Source: Actinomycetota bacterium (GTDB lineage: Bacteria > Actinomycetota > Thermoleophilia > Miltoncostaeales > Miltoncostaeaceae). From it: a stretch of 64,000 nt of DNA. This document shows positions 43,214-51,081 of the stretch, piece after piece. The position numbers and the translations under genes are program-made. The notes below the pieces were generated by a model. It worked only from the letters and a program-made list of their open reading frames with translations. It had not been told where the DNA came from and did not search any database. The DNA lies in NCBI GenBank assembly GCA_020636905.1, contig JACJWX010000008.1, positions 1 through 64,000 of the forward strand, given 5' to 3'. The stretch's first letter is position 1. Every line of letters starts with the position of its first letter.

Positions 43214-44122
43214 ATGCGTGTGGCGGTGGTGGGGGCAACGGGACTGATCGGCGGCGCGCTCGTGGCCGCCCTGGCCGACCGCGGTGACGTGCCCCTGCCG
43301 GTGTCGCGCGGCGGCGACACGGTTCGGGGTGTCACCGGTGTGGCCTGGGACCCCGCTGACGGACCTCCGCCGCCCGAGGTGGTGCAGGTCGACGCCGTGG
43401 TCAACCTCGCGGGCGCGGGGATCGGCGCCGCCAGGTGGACCGACGACCGCAAACGGGTGATCCGGGAGAGCCGTATCCAGACGACCGACGCGCTGGTCCA
43501 GGCGCTCGGAAGCGGGACGGCGGGTGTGCTGGTGAACGCGAGCGCCGCCGGCTACTACGGCACCGGCGAGGAGACGGTCGACGAGACATCGCCGGCGGGT
43601 GACGATTTCCTCGCTGAGGTCTGCACCTCGTGGGAGGCGGCCGCGGTGGCGGCCGAGCAGCGGTCGGTCCGTGTGGTTCTGCTTCGCACCGGCATCGTCC
43701 TCGCGAGTGACGGCGGCGCCCTGCACGACCCGCTCCCGCCCCTCGGGGTCAGCCAGCTCACGCTCTTCCGGCTCGGGCTGGGAGGGCCGTTCGGCGGCGG
43801 CCGCCAGTGGCAGCCGTGGATCCATATCGCCGATGTCGTCGGCGCCATCCTGCTTGCGCTGGACGACGACTCGCTGCGCGGCCCGCTGAATCTGAGCGCC
43901 CCCGCTCCGGTACGGCAGCGGGAGTTCGCGTCCGCGCTGGGGCGTGTGCTTCACCGACCGGCGTTCGTTCCCACGCCCGGGTTCGCCCTGAGGATCCTGC
44001 TGGGCGAGATGTCGACGCTCGCGCTCGACGGACAGCGGATGCTTCCCGCGGCCCTCCAGGCCCGCGGCTACGACTTCCGGTTCACCGACCTCGAGGCCGC
44101 GCTGCGCGACCTGCTCGCCTGA
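43214..44122 (+). CDS. TIGR01777-family NAD(P)-binding SDR protein
   Basis: 302 aa extended SDR: MRVAVVGATGLIGGALVAAL with the Rossmann GxxGxxG, DAVVNLAGAGI, the YYG active-site region (NASAAGYYGTGEE), FGGGRQWQPWIHIADVVGAI and a C-terminal helical cap (DGQRMLPAALQARGYDF). The family includes cell-division inhibitor SulA-like and sugar-epimerase-like proteins of unknown reaction. GGAGG ribosome site. Confidence 0.88.
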   Translation: MRVAVVGATGLIGGALVAALADRGDVPLPVSRGGDTVRGVTGVAWDPADGPPPPEVVQVDAVVNLAGAGIGAARWTDDRKRVIRESRIQTTDALVQALGSGTAGVLVNASAAGYYGTGEETVDETSPAGDDFLAEVCTSWEAAAVAAEQRSVRVVLLRTGIVLASDGGALHDPLPPLGVSQLTLFRLGLGGPFGGGRQWQPWIHIADVVGAILLALDDDSLRGPLNLSAPAPVRQREFASALGRVLHRPAFVPTPGFALRILLGEMSTLALDGQRMLPAALQARGYDFRFTDLEAALRDLLA

Positions 44123-44137
44123 GCCGGTCGTGGCGGC

Positions 44138-44404
44138 TCACTCGGGCCGGGGGAACAGCCGCTGCAGTTCGGCCTCCAGAACCAGCCAGTTCTCGGAGAC
44201 GAACTTGGAGTTGACCCGGTACTTGGCGCCGGGCAGGCCGCGCGCGAAGGTCGCGGCCTCCGCGGTGGGGTTCTCGCGCATGTCTTCGAAGTGCTGCCGG
44301 TACTCGCCGACGAGCCCCGCGAGCTCGAAGTGCTTCATCTGTTGCTCTTCGAGCAGCCGGTCGATGAAGTCGTAGGGGTCTTCGCCCTCAATCGGTTTGG
44401 CCAT
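44138..44404 (-). CDS. Hypothetical protein (88 aa)
   Basis: Not recognised. Helical, charged, no Cys: MAKPIEGEDPYDFIDRLLEE, then EYRQHFEDMRENPTAEAATF. Convergent with the SDR gene, and preceded by a 10-base-stem hairpin. Regular protein character and codon use support a gene. Confidence 0.55.
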   Translation of the reverse strand: MAKPIEGEDPYDFIDRLLEEQQMKHFELAGLVGEYRQHFEDMRENPTAEAATFARGLPGAKYRVNSKFVSENWLVLEAELQRLFPRPE

Positions 44405-44430
44405 GGTCGGCGGTCCTCAGCGCGGATGAA

Positions 44431-44460
44431 CGTGGGTGGGTCGATGCTACCCCACCCACG
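44431..44460. terminator. Hairpin between the DUF2231 and 88-aa genes
   Basis: CGTGGGTGGG-N10-CCCACCCACG, a perfect 10-base stem with a 10-base loop, between two minus-strand genes. Most likely the terminator of the DUF2231 gene (stop at 44499). No T-run. Confidence 0.5.
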
Positions 44461-44498
44461 CCACGGCCCCTGTCAGTTGGCCGATCCGTTCGTCCGCG

Positions 44499-45029
44499 CT
44501 AGTCGTCCGAGCCGTGTGTGGCGCTGGCGGCCGGCAGGTCTCCCCACGCAGCCTTCGCGCCGACGTGTCCGGTGCGGACCGCCCAGACGGTGCAGAGGGC
44601 GCTGGTGAGCAGCAGCGCCGCAAGGACCACGGCACCCGCCGTGCGCCCCTGCAGTCGTGTCCCGACCCCCCGGAACCGCTCGGGGAGGTGGTCGTTCCAG
44701 ATCCGCCATGCGAACGCCACCGCGGCGAGGAAGACGAAGAAGGAAATGGTGCGGGTCATCTCGCCGAGCTCCGCGTGGTCGTGGATCAGCGACACGTCAT
44801 GGTTGAGCGACGACTCCTCGACCCGGTGCTCCAGGTCCTCGCCGCTCATGACGGCGAGCTGTGCCCCGATCATCCCGATCGTGGCCGTGGCGAGCAGGCC
44901 CAGCGAAGCCCCGCGTGCGGTCCGTGGAAGCACCATCGCGAGCAGTGCGAGCACCAGGGTGAGGGGAATCATCACCACGGGTATGTGCACCATCAGCGGG
45001 TGGGCGGGCACGCCAAAGACGCTGTTCAT
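44499..45029 (-). CDS. DUF2231 membrane protein
   Basis: 176 aa with four helices (VVMIPLTLVLALLAMVLPR, SLGLLATATIGMIGAQLAV, TISFFVFLAAVAFAWRIWN, AVVLAALLLTSALCTVWAV). The N-terminal VPAHPLMVHIPVVMIP and the HDHAELGEMTR stretch match DUF2231, a family near cytochromes and redox genes with conserved His residues. Function unknown. Lies downstream of a two-component set on the same strand. Confidence 0.8.
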   Translation of the reverse strand: MNSVFGVPAHPLMVHIPVVMIPLTLVLALLAMVLPRTARGASLGLLATATIGMIGAQLAVMSGEDLEHRVEESSLNHDVSLIHDHAELGEMTRTISFFVFLAAVAFAWRIWNDHLPERFRGVGTRLQGRTAGAVVLAALLLTSALCTVWAVRTGHVGAKAAWGDLPAASATHGSDD

Positions 45030-45168
45030 TCAGTCGATCCTCCGTCGTGGGGTTGGTGTCGGGATACTCGACGCCGCCGGGTAAGGACTCCAGCCGGCGT
45101 GATCAAAGAATGGGTTAGGAGCCGCCACGAGCGCGTCACACCGGCTGCCGCCGGTCGACCCCGACTGC

Positions 45169-46542
45169 TCAGGCGTTCGGGTAGCGGACCACAGCGGTGA
45201 GCCCGCCACCCTGGTGCTCGTCGAGCCGCACGGTCCCGCCGTCGGCCTCGACAAGGCGTCGCACGATCGCGAGGCCGAGGCCGGACCCCGTGTTGGTCCC
45301 CCGCTCGCTCCAGAACCGGTCGAAGGCGTGTTCGCGGAGCTCCGGGGCCAACCCGGGGCCCCGGTCCGCGACCTGGATCTGGGTGAGGTCGGCGTCGGCC
45401 TGGACCACGATGCGGATCTCCGATCCCGCGGGTGACGCTTCGATCGCGTTGGCGACGAGGTTGTCGAGCACCTGCTCGAGGGCCCCCTCCGCGAGTCGGA
45501 CGCGGTGGTCGTCGAGCACCTCGCTGACCAGGGCGATCCCTTCTTCCTCGGCAGCCGCCTCCCACGCGGTGACCCGCTCGCGCACGATCGCCCCGACCGC
45601 CTGCGGCGACCGCCGTGTGGCCTTCCGATCGGCCCGGGCGAGGGCCAGCAACCCGTCCACGAGACGATTCAGGCGATCCACCTCGGCGAGGGTGGCTTCG
45701 GCTTCCACGGCATCCGCTTCGGGAAGTGCCGCCTGGAGGTTCTCGATGCGGAGCCTGAGCGCCGTGAGCGGACTCCGAAGCTGGTGGGAGGCGTCGGCGA
45801 CGAACGCCTCCTGCGACAGCACGGTCTGCTCGAGTCGGGCGACCATGTCGTTGAAGCCGAGCGCGAGCTCGCGGACCTCCGGCGGTCCGAGGTGCGGGTC
45901 CGCGCGTTCGGCGAGGTCGCCGCCGCCGACCCGCCGCACCGATCCGTGGAGCGACAGCAGGGGCTGGCTCACCCAGCGGGCGATCCACCACCCGATCAGG
46001 GCCGTTGCGGCGAGGGCGCCGAGGGCGATACCGAGCAACACCAATCGGTACCTGCGGACGTGCGCGTCGATGTTCGACGTGGGATAGGTGGCGCGAACCG
46101 CTCCATATACCCGCCCGCCCGACGCGACCGGTACGGCCACGTACAGCAGCCGTGTGCCGAGTGTCTCGGATCGGCGATCACCCGTGGCGACCCGCCCCGC
46201 CAGGGCGCTGGATATCTCTGGACGGCTCGCGAAGTCCCTTCCGAGCTCCGCATCGGGACTCGAATCGGCCAGCAGCGCCCCGTTGCGGTCAATCACCACG
46301 ACCCGGACCGCCGTGGACGCCGCGTAGCGCGAGACGGTCAGCTGGATGCGCTGGCGCGCGGCCTGGTCAGCACGCTGGAGGTCGTCTTCCGCCAGCGCCG
46401 CCAGCGCGACCGCGTCGCGCTCGAGCCGCTGCTGCAGTCGCTCCCGCTGGCTCGTGGCCTGCACCACGGCGAGCGGAACCTCGAGGACGGCCAGCAGGAT
46501 CGCGGCGAGCACGACGTAGGTGGCGACCAGCCGCCTGGTCAT
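45169..46542 (-). CDS. Sensor histidine kinase (HQLR type), partner of 46539
   Basis: 457 aa. Two membrane helices (TYVVLAAILLAVLEVPLAVV and LVLLGIALGALAATALIGWW) around a 120-aa extracytoplasmic sensor, HAMP, HisKA with FVADASHQLRSPLTALRL, N-box NLVANAIEA, G-box ADRGPGLAPE, GSGLGLAIVRRLVEADGG. The H-box reads HQLRSP rather than HELRTP, as in the paralogue at 53326. ATG overlaps the regulator stop (ATGA). Probably controls the divergent ApbE/ferric-reductase-like operon. Confidence 0.93.
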   Translation of the reverse strand: MTRRLVATYVVLAAILLAVLEVPLAVVQATSQRERLQQRLERDAVALAALAEDDLQRADQAARQRIQLTVSRYAASTAVRVVVIDRNGALLADSSPDAELGRDFASRPEISSALAGRVATGDRRSETLGTRLLYVAVPVASGGRVYGAVRATYPTSNIDAHVRRYRLVLLGIALGALAATALIGWWIARWVSQPLLSLHGSVRRVGGGDLAERADPHLGPPEVRELALGFNDMVARLEQTVLSQEAFVADASHQLRSPLTALRLRIENLQAALPEADAVEAEATLAEVDRLNRLVDGLLALARADRKATRRSPQAVGAIVRERVTAWEAAAEEEGIALVSEVLDDHRVRLAEGALEQVLDNLVANAIEASPAGSEIRIVVQADADLTQIQVADRGPGLAPELREHAFDRFWSERGTNTGSGLGLAIVRRLVEADGGTVRLDEHQGGGLTAVVRYPNA

Positions 46543-47207
46543 CGCTGGTTCAGCCTGAACCCCACTCCGCGGACCGCCTCGATCCAGCCCGGATCGCCGA
46601 GCTTGCGTCGCAGCGCGGACACGTGGACGTCGATGGTCTTGGTGGGGCCGTACCAGCGCGTGCCCCAGACCTCTTCCAGAATGCGCCTCCGGTCGACGAC
46701 CGCTCCCGCGTCTCCCGCCAGCACCATGAGAAGGTCGAACTCCTTCGGCGTCATCGGGATCTCGGCGTCCCCGAGACGGACGCGATGCTCACGCCGGTCG
46801 ATGACCAGGTCGCCGACCGTGATGGTCTGGTCCACGGGTTGCTCCGGTTCCCGCACCCGCCGCATCACGGCGTTGATGCGGGCGATCAGTTCACGGATGC
46901 TGAAGGGCTTGACGAGGTAGTCGTCTGCGCCGAGTTCGAGGCCGAGGATCCGGTCGATCTCCTCGCCCTTGGCGCTCACCATGATGATGGGGACCCGTGA
47001 GCGTTCGCGCAGGCCGCGGGCGACCGCGTACCCGTCGATGTCTGGCAGGCGGAGGTCCAACAGCACCAGGTCGGGTTCGGCGGCGCTCAGGGCGTCCTGA
47101 CCGTTGGCCACCCGCGTGACGTCGAATCCTTCGCGCTCCAGGCCGGTGACCAGGGGGCCGGCGATACCGTCGTCGTCTTCCACGAGGAGGAGGCGCATCA
47201 CGGCCAT
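46539..47207 (-). CDS. OmpR-family response regulator
   Basis: 222 aa. Receiver with acidic pocket EDDDG, phospho-Asp in VLLDLRLPDIDGYAVAR and Lys in DDYLVKPF; C-terminal winged helix (EIPMTPKEFDLLMVLAGDAG, WYGPTKTIDVHVSALRRKLG). Start at 47207 or three codons later. Divergent from the operon at 47345; the shared region has a direct repeat at 47293-47308 that could be its binding site. Confidence 0.94.
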   Translation of the reverse strand: MAVMRLLLVEDDDGIAGPLVTGLEREGFDVTRVANGQDALSAAEPDLVLLDLRLPDIDGYAVARGLRERSRVPIIMVSAKGEEIDRILGLELGADDYLVKPFSIRELIARINAVMRRVREPEQPVDQTITVGDLVIDRREHRVRLGDAEIPMTPKEFDLLMVLAGDAGAVVDRRRILEEVWGTRWYGPTKTIDVHVSALRRKLGDPGWIEAVRGVGFRLNQR

Positions 47208-47292
47208 TGTGCCGCGCGGATCGGCCGGACGTCGACGGGTTTGAAGTTCCTTTACCCAAGCCTGGAGAACCTGAGAAGTCGATTGGCCCGTC

Positions 47293-47308
47293 TCACATCT
47301 TCGTCACC
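47293..47308 (+). promoter_or_regulatory. Direct repeat, 11-base period, before the ApbE operon
   Basis: TCACA-N6-TCACC, followed at once by TACCGT (a possible -10). The 11-base period fits OmpR-family regulators, and the divergent regulator gene lies 86 bases away. Confidence 0.45.
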
Positions 47309-47344
47309 TACCGTCGGTGGTGTCGAATCCATGAGGAGGCAAGG

Positions 47345-47626
47345 ATGAAGGGAATGCTCGTGGCAGGGGTCGCTTCGCTGGTCGGGGCGGCCGGGGTGAT
47401 CGGACTCGCGTCGGCGACCGGACCCTCTCAAGCGCAGACCACGCCGGTCGCGGCGCTCGCCGCCCAGCAGCCGGTGATCGACACCGGGGCGTACACCGAC
47501 GCCTCCGTCTCATCGGTCGCCACCAATTCGGCCACGGGCGACGATTCGTGGGGTGACCATCACGAGGATCACGAGCACGGTGACCACGACCACCACGACG
47601 GCGGCGGGTACGAGGTGGACGACTGA
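47345..47626 (+). CDS. Small secreted His/Asp-rich protein (93 aa)
   Basis: Signal peptide (MKGMLVAGVASLVGAAGVIG), then a Ser/Thr-rich linker and a strongly metal-chelating tail (WGDHHEDHEHGDHDHHDGGG). Probably binds a divalent metal ion outside the membrane. Ribosome site GAGGAGGCAAGG. First gene of the operon with 47626, ApbE and the ferric-reductase-like protein; 1-base overlap with the next gene. Confidence 0.7.
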   Translation: MKGMLVAGVASLVGAAGVIGLASATGPSQAQTTPVAALAAQQPVIDTGAYTDASVSSVATNSATGDDSWGDHHEDHEHGDHDHHDGGGYEVDD

Positions 47627-47904
47627 TGGCCGCGAACCCCGTACGCAATGGCGTCGCGATCGCGGCGGCGGCGGTGACCCTCGTGGTGGGCGTCGTGATC
47701 GCGCGCAATCCCCAGCCCTCGGACGCGGCCGCGTCGTCGACCCAGGCCCAGCCGGATCAGACACTGGTACCGCAGGATGCGCTGCCGCAGTTCGTGTCGC
47801 CGCCCGACATCGCGCAGGGGCAACCGAGCTTCTCGCAGCCGTCGAGTGGCCAAAGCGGATCGACGTTCTCGTATCCGCCCCAGATGCAGAGCACGAGTTC
47901 ATGA
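47626..47904 (+). CDS. Small membrane-anchored hypothetical protein (92 aa)
   Basis: N-terminal helix (VRNGVAIAAAAVTLVVGVVI) followed by a Pro/Ser/Gln-rich extracytoplasmic tail without fold. Not recognised. TGATG overlap upstream and ATGA overlap with the ApbE gene downstream, so it is translated with them. Confidence 0.65.
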   Translation: MAANPVRNGVAIAAAAVTLVVGVVIARNPQPSDAAASSTQAQPDQTLVPQDALPQFVSPPDIAQGQPSFSQPSSGQSGSTFSYPPQMQSTSS

Positions 47905-48767
47905 GTGAGCTCCTCTTCCGTGCGATGGGGACGGACTTCCACCTCCACGTCGACGCCGACGGCGCCTCGGCGCGGAGGGCGCTCGCCGGCGCTCGCGACG
48001 AGATCGACCGGCTCGAGTCCGTCTGCTCGCGTTTCAGGCCCACGTCCGATCTCTCGCGGCTGAACGGTCTCCGGCGCGCACGGGTCTCGCGCGACCTGAT
48101 GGCGGTCATCCAGCTGGCGATCGGCCTCCGCGAACTCACCGAGGGATGGTTCGACCCCGCCGTGGGCGCGGCGGTCCTCGCGGCCGGCTACGACCGCCCG
48201 TTCGACGAATTCCCCGCGATCGTCGAGGCCGACGACCGGGGCACCGCCGCGGGTACCCTGTCGGTGGAGCCCGATGGCGAGGTCAGCCTCGGGCCGGGCA
48301 CGATGCTCGATCTGGGCGGCATCGCCAAGGGATACGCCGCCGATGTCGCCTGCGGCCTCCTCGACCGGATCGGCCCCGCCGTGGTGAGTGCCGGTGGGGA
48401 CATCGTCGCGAGCCGACCGCCGATCTCGGGCGGTCCATGGCCGGTCGGGATCTCGACGCCGGACGGTGAGCGGATCGTGCATCTGAACCGTGGTGCGATC
48501 GCAACCTCGGGAGTCGACCGGCGGCGGTGGCGCACGACCACCGGCGAGGCGCACCACGTCGTCGATCCGACGACCGGGCATCCGAGCGCGACCGACCTGC
48601 TTCGGGTCACCGTCGCCGCGGGCACCGGTGCCGAGGCGGACGCCTTGGCGACCGCGCTGCTCGCCGCCGGCGCCGAACGCGGCCGGGATCTCGCCGACCG
48701 GCTCGGCATCGCCGCGATCTTCGTGACGCGCGCCGGAACGACCACACCGATGGGGGTGCTCGCATGA
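47901..48767 (+). CDS. apbE: FAD:protein FMN transferase (ApbE)
   Basis: 288 aa. Attaches FMN covalently to a Thr of target flavoproteins. Motifs: MGTDFHLHVDADGASA near the start, LDLGGIAKGYAADVACGLL, VSAGGDIVAS, and the C-terminal HHVVDPTTGHPSATDLLRVT. No signal peptide is seen, so it may act inside or be exported by another route. Overlaps both neighbours by 4 bases. A protein with the flavinylation signature was not found in this operon. Confidence 0.93.
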   Translation: MSELLFRAMGTDFHLHVDADGASARRALAGARDEIDRLESVCSRFRPTSDLSRLNGLRRARVSRDLMAVIQLAIGLRELTEGWFDPAVGAAVLAAGYDRPFDEFPAIVEADDRGTAAGTLSVEPDGEVSLGPGTMLDLGGIAKGYAADVACGLLDRIGPAVVSAGGDIVASRPPISGGPWPVGISTPDGERIVHLNRGAIATSGVDRRRWRTTTGEAHHVVDPTTGHPSATDLLRVTVAAGTGAEADALATALLAAGAERGRDLADRLGIAAIFVTRAGTTTPMGVLA

Positions 48768-49834
48768 CGCTGGACATGTTGCCGTGGGTGATCAGCCGGG
48801 CCACCGGCATCAGCGCCATCCTGGCGCTCACCGCGGCCATGATCGCCGGGCTGCTGGTTCGGACCAGAGAGCCGCTCGGCACGGTGCGGGGCGCTCCGCT
48901 CGTGAACCTGCATCGTGTGTTCTCGGCGACCGCGCTCGTCCTGATCGGGGTGCACGGCACCGCGCTGTTGTTTGACACCACCGAACCGGTGACGCCGCTG
49001 CAGCTGCTGGTGCCCGGGTTGACCGACTACCGGCCGGTGTGGACCGCGCTCGGCGTGATCGCGGCGGAACTCGCCCTGGTCATCCATCTGTCGTTCCGCT
49101 GGCGCGGCAAACTGGGCAACACCTTCTGGCGGCGCCTGCACTTCGGGACCTACCTGGTGTTCGTGCTCGGGATCGCCCATGGCATCGGCGCGGGGACCGA
49201 CGCCGGCACCACCTGGGCGCTGGCCCTGTACGGTGGCAGCGTGGCGGGTGTCTTCGCACTGACCGCATGGCGGGCGAGCACGGCGCGGCGCGGTCGTCCC
49301 GCGACCCGCGCCGGTGCCGGATCGCAATCGCCGCGGCCGGCCCCGCAGCGGCCCGCGCCCCGTCCGCAACCGGCCACCCGGACCGCGTCCCGCCCGCAGC
49401 CCGCTCGCCGGGCCGCGACGGCTCCCGAGCCCACCCGCCGGCCGGCGCCTCCGCGGCGACCCGCGTCGACGCTTCCCCCGCTCCCGTCGCAGGCGCGTCC
49501 CGGATCGGCGGTTGCTCGCGGCGGAGATGATCCGGTGACCGGCGCCTGGCGCTCGCGGGGCGTGATGTGGGCCGCGGTCGCCGCGGCCGTGCTGGCCGTG
49601 ATGTCGCTCGGCATCGCGGCCAACATCGCGCTCCTCGAGGCCTCGGAACAGGACGGCCTGGGGGAGTTGCGCCCGATCTCCGCACTCAACGCGGTTCCGC
49701 TCGAGACCGGCCCAGCCACCGTCACCACCGGCACCACCACTTCGGAGGGATCGGGAGACCGGGTCACCCCCACGACGACCGACGATTCCGGCCACGACAC
49801 GCACTCGGAGCCCCGGCGCCACGACGACGACTGA
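48764..49834 (+). CDS. Ferric-reductase-like haem membrane protein with Pro/Ala linker
   Basis: 356 aa. Residues 1-180 carry helices with paired His for haem (NLHRVFSATALVLIGVHGTA, ALVIHLSFRWRGKLG, RRLHFGTYLVFVLGIAHGIG), as in the ferric-reductase transmembrane domain. About 80 residues of Ala/Pro/Arg linker follow, then one more helix (VMWAAVAAAVLAVMSLGIAA) and a Thr/His/Asp tail. Likely moves electrons across the membrane to or from an FMN protein made by ApbE. Confidence 0.8.
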   Translation: MTLDMLPWVISRATGISAILALTAAMIAGLLVRTREPLGTVRGAPLVNLHRVFSATALVLIGVHGTALLFDTTEPVTPLQLLVPGLTDYRPVWTALGVIAAELALVIHLSFRWRGKLGNTFWRRLHFGTYLVFVLGIAHGIGAGTDAGTTWALALYGGSVAGVFALTAWRASTARRGRPATRAGAGSQSPRPAPQRPAPRPQPATRTASRPQPARRAATAPEPTRRPAPPRRPASTLPPLPSQARPGSAVARGGDDPVTGAWRSRGVMWAAVAAAVLAVMSLGIAANIALLEASEQDGLGELRPISALNAVPLETGPATVTTGTTTSEGSGDRVTPTTTDDSGHDTHSEPRRHDDD

Positions 49835-49849
49835 GCGGGATGTCGGTGC

Positions 49850-49855
49850 TACGCT
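49850..49855 (+). promoter_or_regulatory. -10 element of the tRNA gene
   Basis: TACGCT, 11 bases before the tRNA 5' end. No clear -35. Confidence 0.35.
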
Positions 49856-49866
49856 AGCCCGACTCC

Positions 49867-49939
49867 GGGGGATTAGCTCAGCTGGGAGAGCGCCTGCTTT
49901 GCAAGCAGGAGGTCGTCGGTTCGATCCCGTCATCCTCCA
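49867..49939 (+). tRNA. tRNA-Ala (anticodon UGC)
   Basis: 73 bases. Acceptor GGGGGAT / ATCCTCC (one G-U), D arm with GCTC-GAGC, anticodon stem CCTGC / GCAGG with loop TTTGCAA (anticodon TGC), variable AGGTC, T arm GTCGG-TTCGATC-CCGTC with a U-U at 50:64, discriminator A. CCA not encoded. The gene has its own hairpin terminator just downstream. Confidence 0.96.
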
Positions 49940-49943
49940 CCTG

Positions 49944-49969
49944 CGACGCCCCGCACGCGCGGGGCGTCG
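49944..49969 (+). terminator. Terminator of the tRNA gene
   Basis: CGACGCCCCGC-ACGC-GCGGGGCGTCG: perfect 11-base stem, 4-base loop, starting 5 bases past the tRNA. It also lies downstream of the convergent SGNH gene (stop at 50002). Confidence 0.7.
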
Positions 49970-50001
49970 GTCGTTCGTGAAGGTGCCGCGGAGCGCTCCG
50001 C

Positions 50002-50967
50002 CTACTGGTGCGCCCGGATCGCGGCGCTGACGAGTTCGGCGCCCAGCCAGTAGCCGGTCGAGTTGGGGTGGAACGAGTTCCCGCGGTTCGGCCCGAGAAT
50101 GTCGACGAATCCGTTGATCAGCGGCGTCCGCCCGGAGGTGTTGCAGAGACCGTCGGGCGAGACGTAGGTGGCGAAGCTGCGTCCGGCGTCGGCGTAGCCG
50201 GCCGGGATCGTGTAGCCGTTCTCGACCCGGGTGCCCGTCCGCCAATCCACGAAGTGCACGTTGCCCGGGCGCCCGTGAACCGTTTGGAGCAGCTCGTTGG
50301 CGCGCACCGTCGCCCAGTAGATGGTGTCGTCGAGCCGGGTGACCAGCGCGTTTGCGGCGTTCTGTTCGGTCTGGTCGAAGACCAGGCAGCTTCCGCCGGA
50401 CTGGCGGGCGAACGGGATCGGGTAGGTCAGCACGTACAGGTGCCCATTCGCGTCCATGCGCTTCCGGACCAGCACGTACGCCGCCGCCAGGCGATCGTGG
50501 ATCTCATCCCAGGTCTGGGGACCGTCCGCGGTGTCGGGACTCAGGCTGAACAGGTCCGGGCCGCACGAGAAGCCGGCGATGCATCCCCGCAGCTTGTCGC
50601 CGAACCCGATGTCGTTCCCCCCGATGGTCAGGCTGGCGACGGTGTGCCGCCGTGACACCAGCGGAACCTGGTCGGCGATCAGGTCCGGGGTGGCCGCGTC
50701 AGCGCAGGCGACGAAGTCCTGCTGGATGCGGTAGTCGCGGTTGAGGATGTCCCAGGACGCCCGCGGCGCGTACGCGTACGCATCGCGGTCGCAGTTCGTG
50801 GTGACGTCGCCGAGCCCGGTGCCCGAGCTGTAGGAGTCGCCGAGCGCCGCCCAGTTCAGGCGAGGCGTGGCCGCCGACGCCGGGCCGGCGACGGCGAACA
50901 CGGCGAGCACGCCGATGAGGGCGAGCACCCGTGCGACGTGCCGCCTGAGTGGCGAATCGGCCTGCAT
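50002..50967 (-). CDS. Secreted SGNH/GDSL hydrolase
   Basis: 321 aa. Signal peptide (MQADSPLRRHVARVLALIGV), then block I GDSYSSGTG (catalytic Ser), block III SLTIGGNDIGFG, and block V SFHPNSTGY (catalytic His). Paired cysteines (NCDRD, CADA, GCIAGFSCG, LCNTSG) match the disulfide-rich Streptomyces-type secreted lipases/esterases of this family. GAGGAGG ribosome site. Promoter region carries palindromic GTAC repeats. Confidence 0.9.
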   Translation of the reverse strand: MQADSPLRRHVARVLALIGVLAVFAVAGPASAATPRLNWAALGDSYSSGTGLGDVTTNCDRDAYAYAPRASWDILNRDYRIQQDFVACADAATPDLIADQVPLVSRRHTVASLTIGGNDIGFGDKLRGCIAGFSCGPDLFSLSPDTADGPQTWDEIHDRLAAAYVLVRKRMDANGHLYVLTYPIPFARQSGGSCLVFDQTEQNAANALVTRLDDTIYWATVRANELLQTVHGRPGNVHFVDWRTGTRVENGYTIPAGYADAGRSFATYVSPDGLCNTSGRTPLINGFVDILGPNRGNSFHPNSTGYWLGAELVSAAIRAHQ

Positions 50968-51027
50968 CGTGTCCTCCTCGGGGGCGGGGTGCGGGGGTGG
51001 GGCGATCGTATCCCGGGCGTACGCAAT

Positions 51028-51039
51028 CGTACCGGTACG
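51028..51039. promoter_or_regulatory. Palindrome upstream of the SGNH hydrolase
   Basis: CGTACCGGTACG, a perfect 12-base palindrome 61 bases upstream of the ATG, next to GCGTACGC (51017-51024), another palindrome. Possible operator. Confidence 0.3.
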
Positions 51040-51081
51040 CATGTACCGAGCCGGTCCAGGGGGGTGCCCACGGACGTTCCC

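Noticed and set aside
47345..47626. NSATGDD in the small secreted protein as an ApbE flavinylation site
   Set aside because: Lacks the Gly-Ala-Thr core and the Asp-Gly spacing of known sites; left only as a possibility in the findings.
49867..49939. tRNA-Ala considered as a pseudo-tRNA because of the U-U at position 50:64
   Set aside because: All other stems and the anticodon loop are normal, and a dedicated terminator follows. A single T-stem mismatch is tolerated.
49867..50002. Integrated element next to the tRNA gene
   Set aside because: No integrase and no repeated tRNA 3' end was seen near it.
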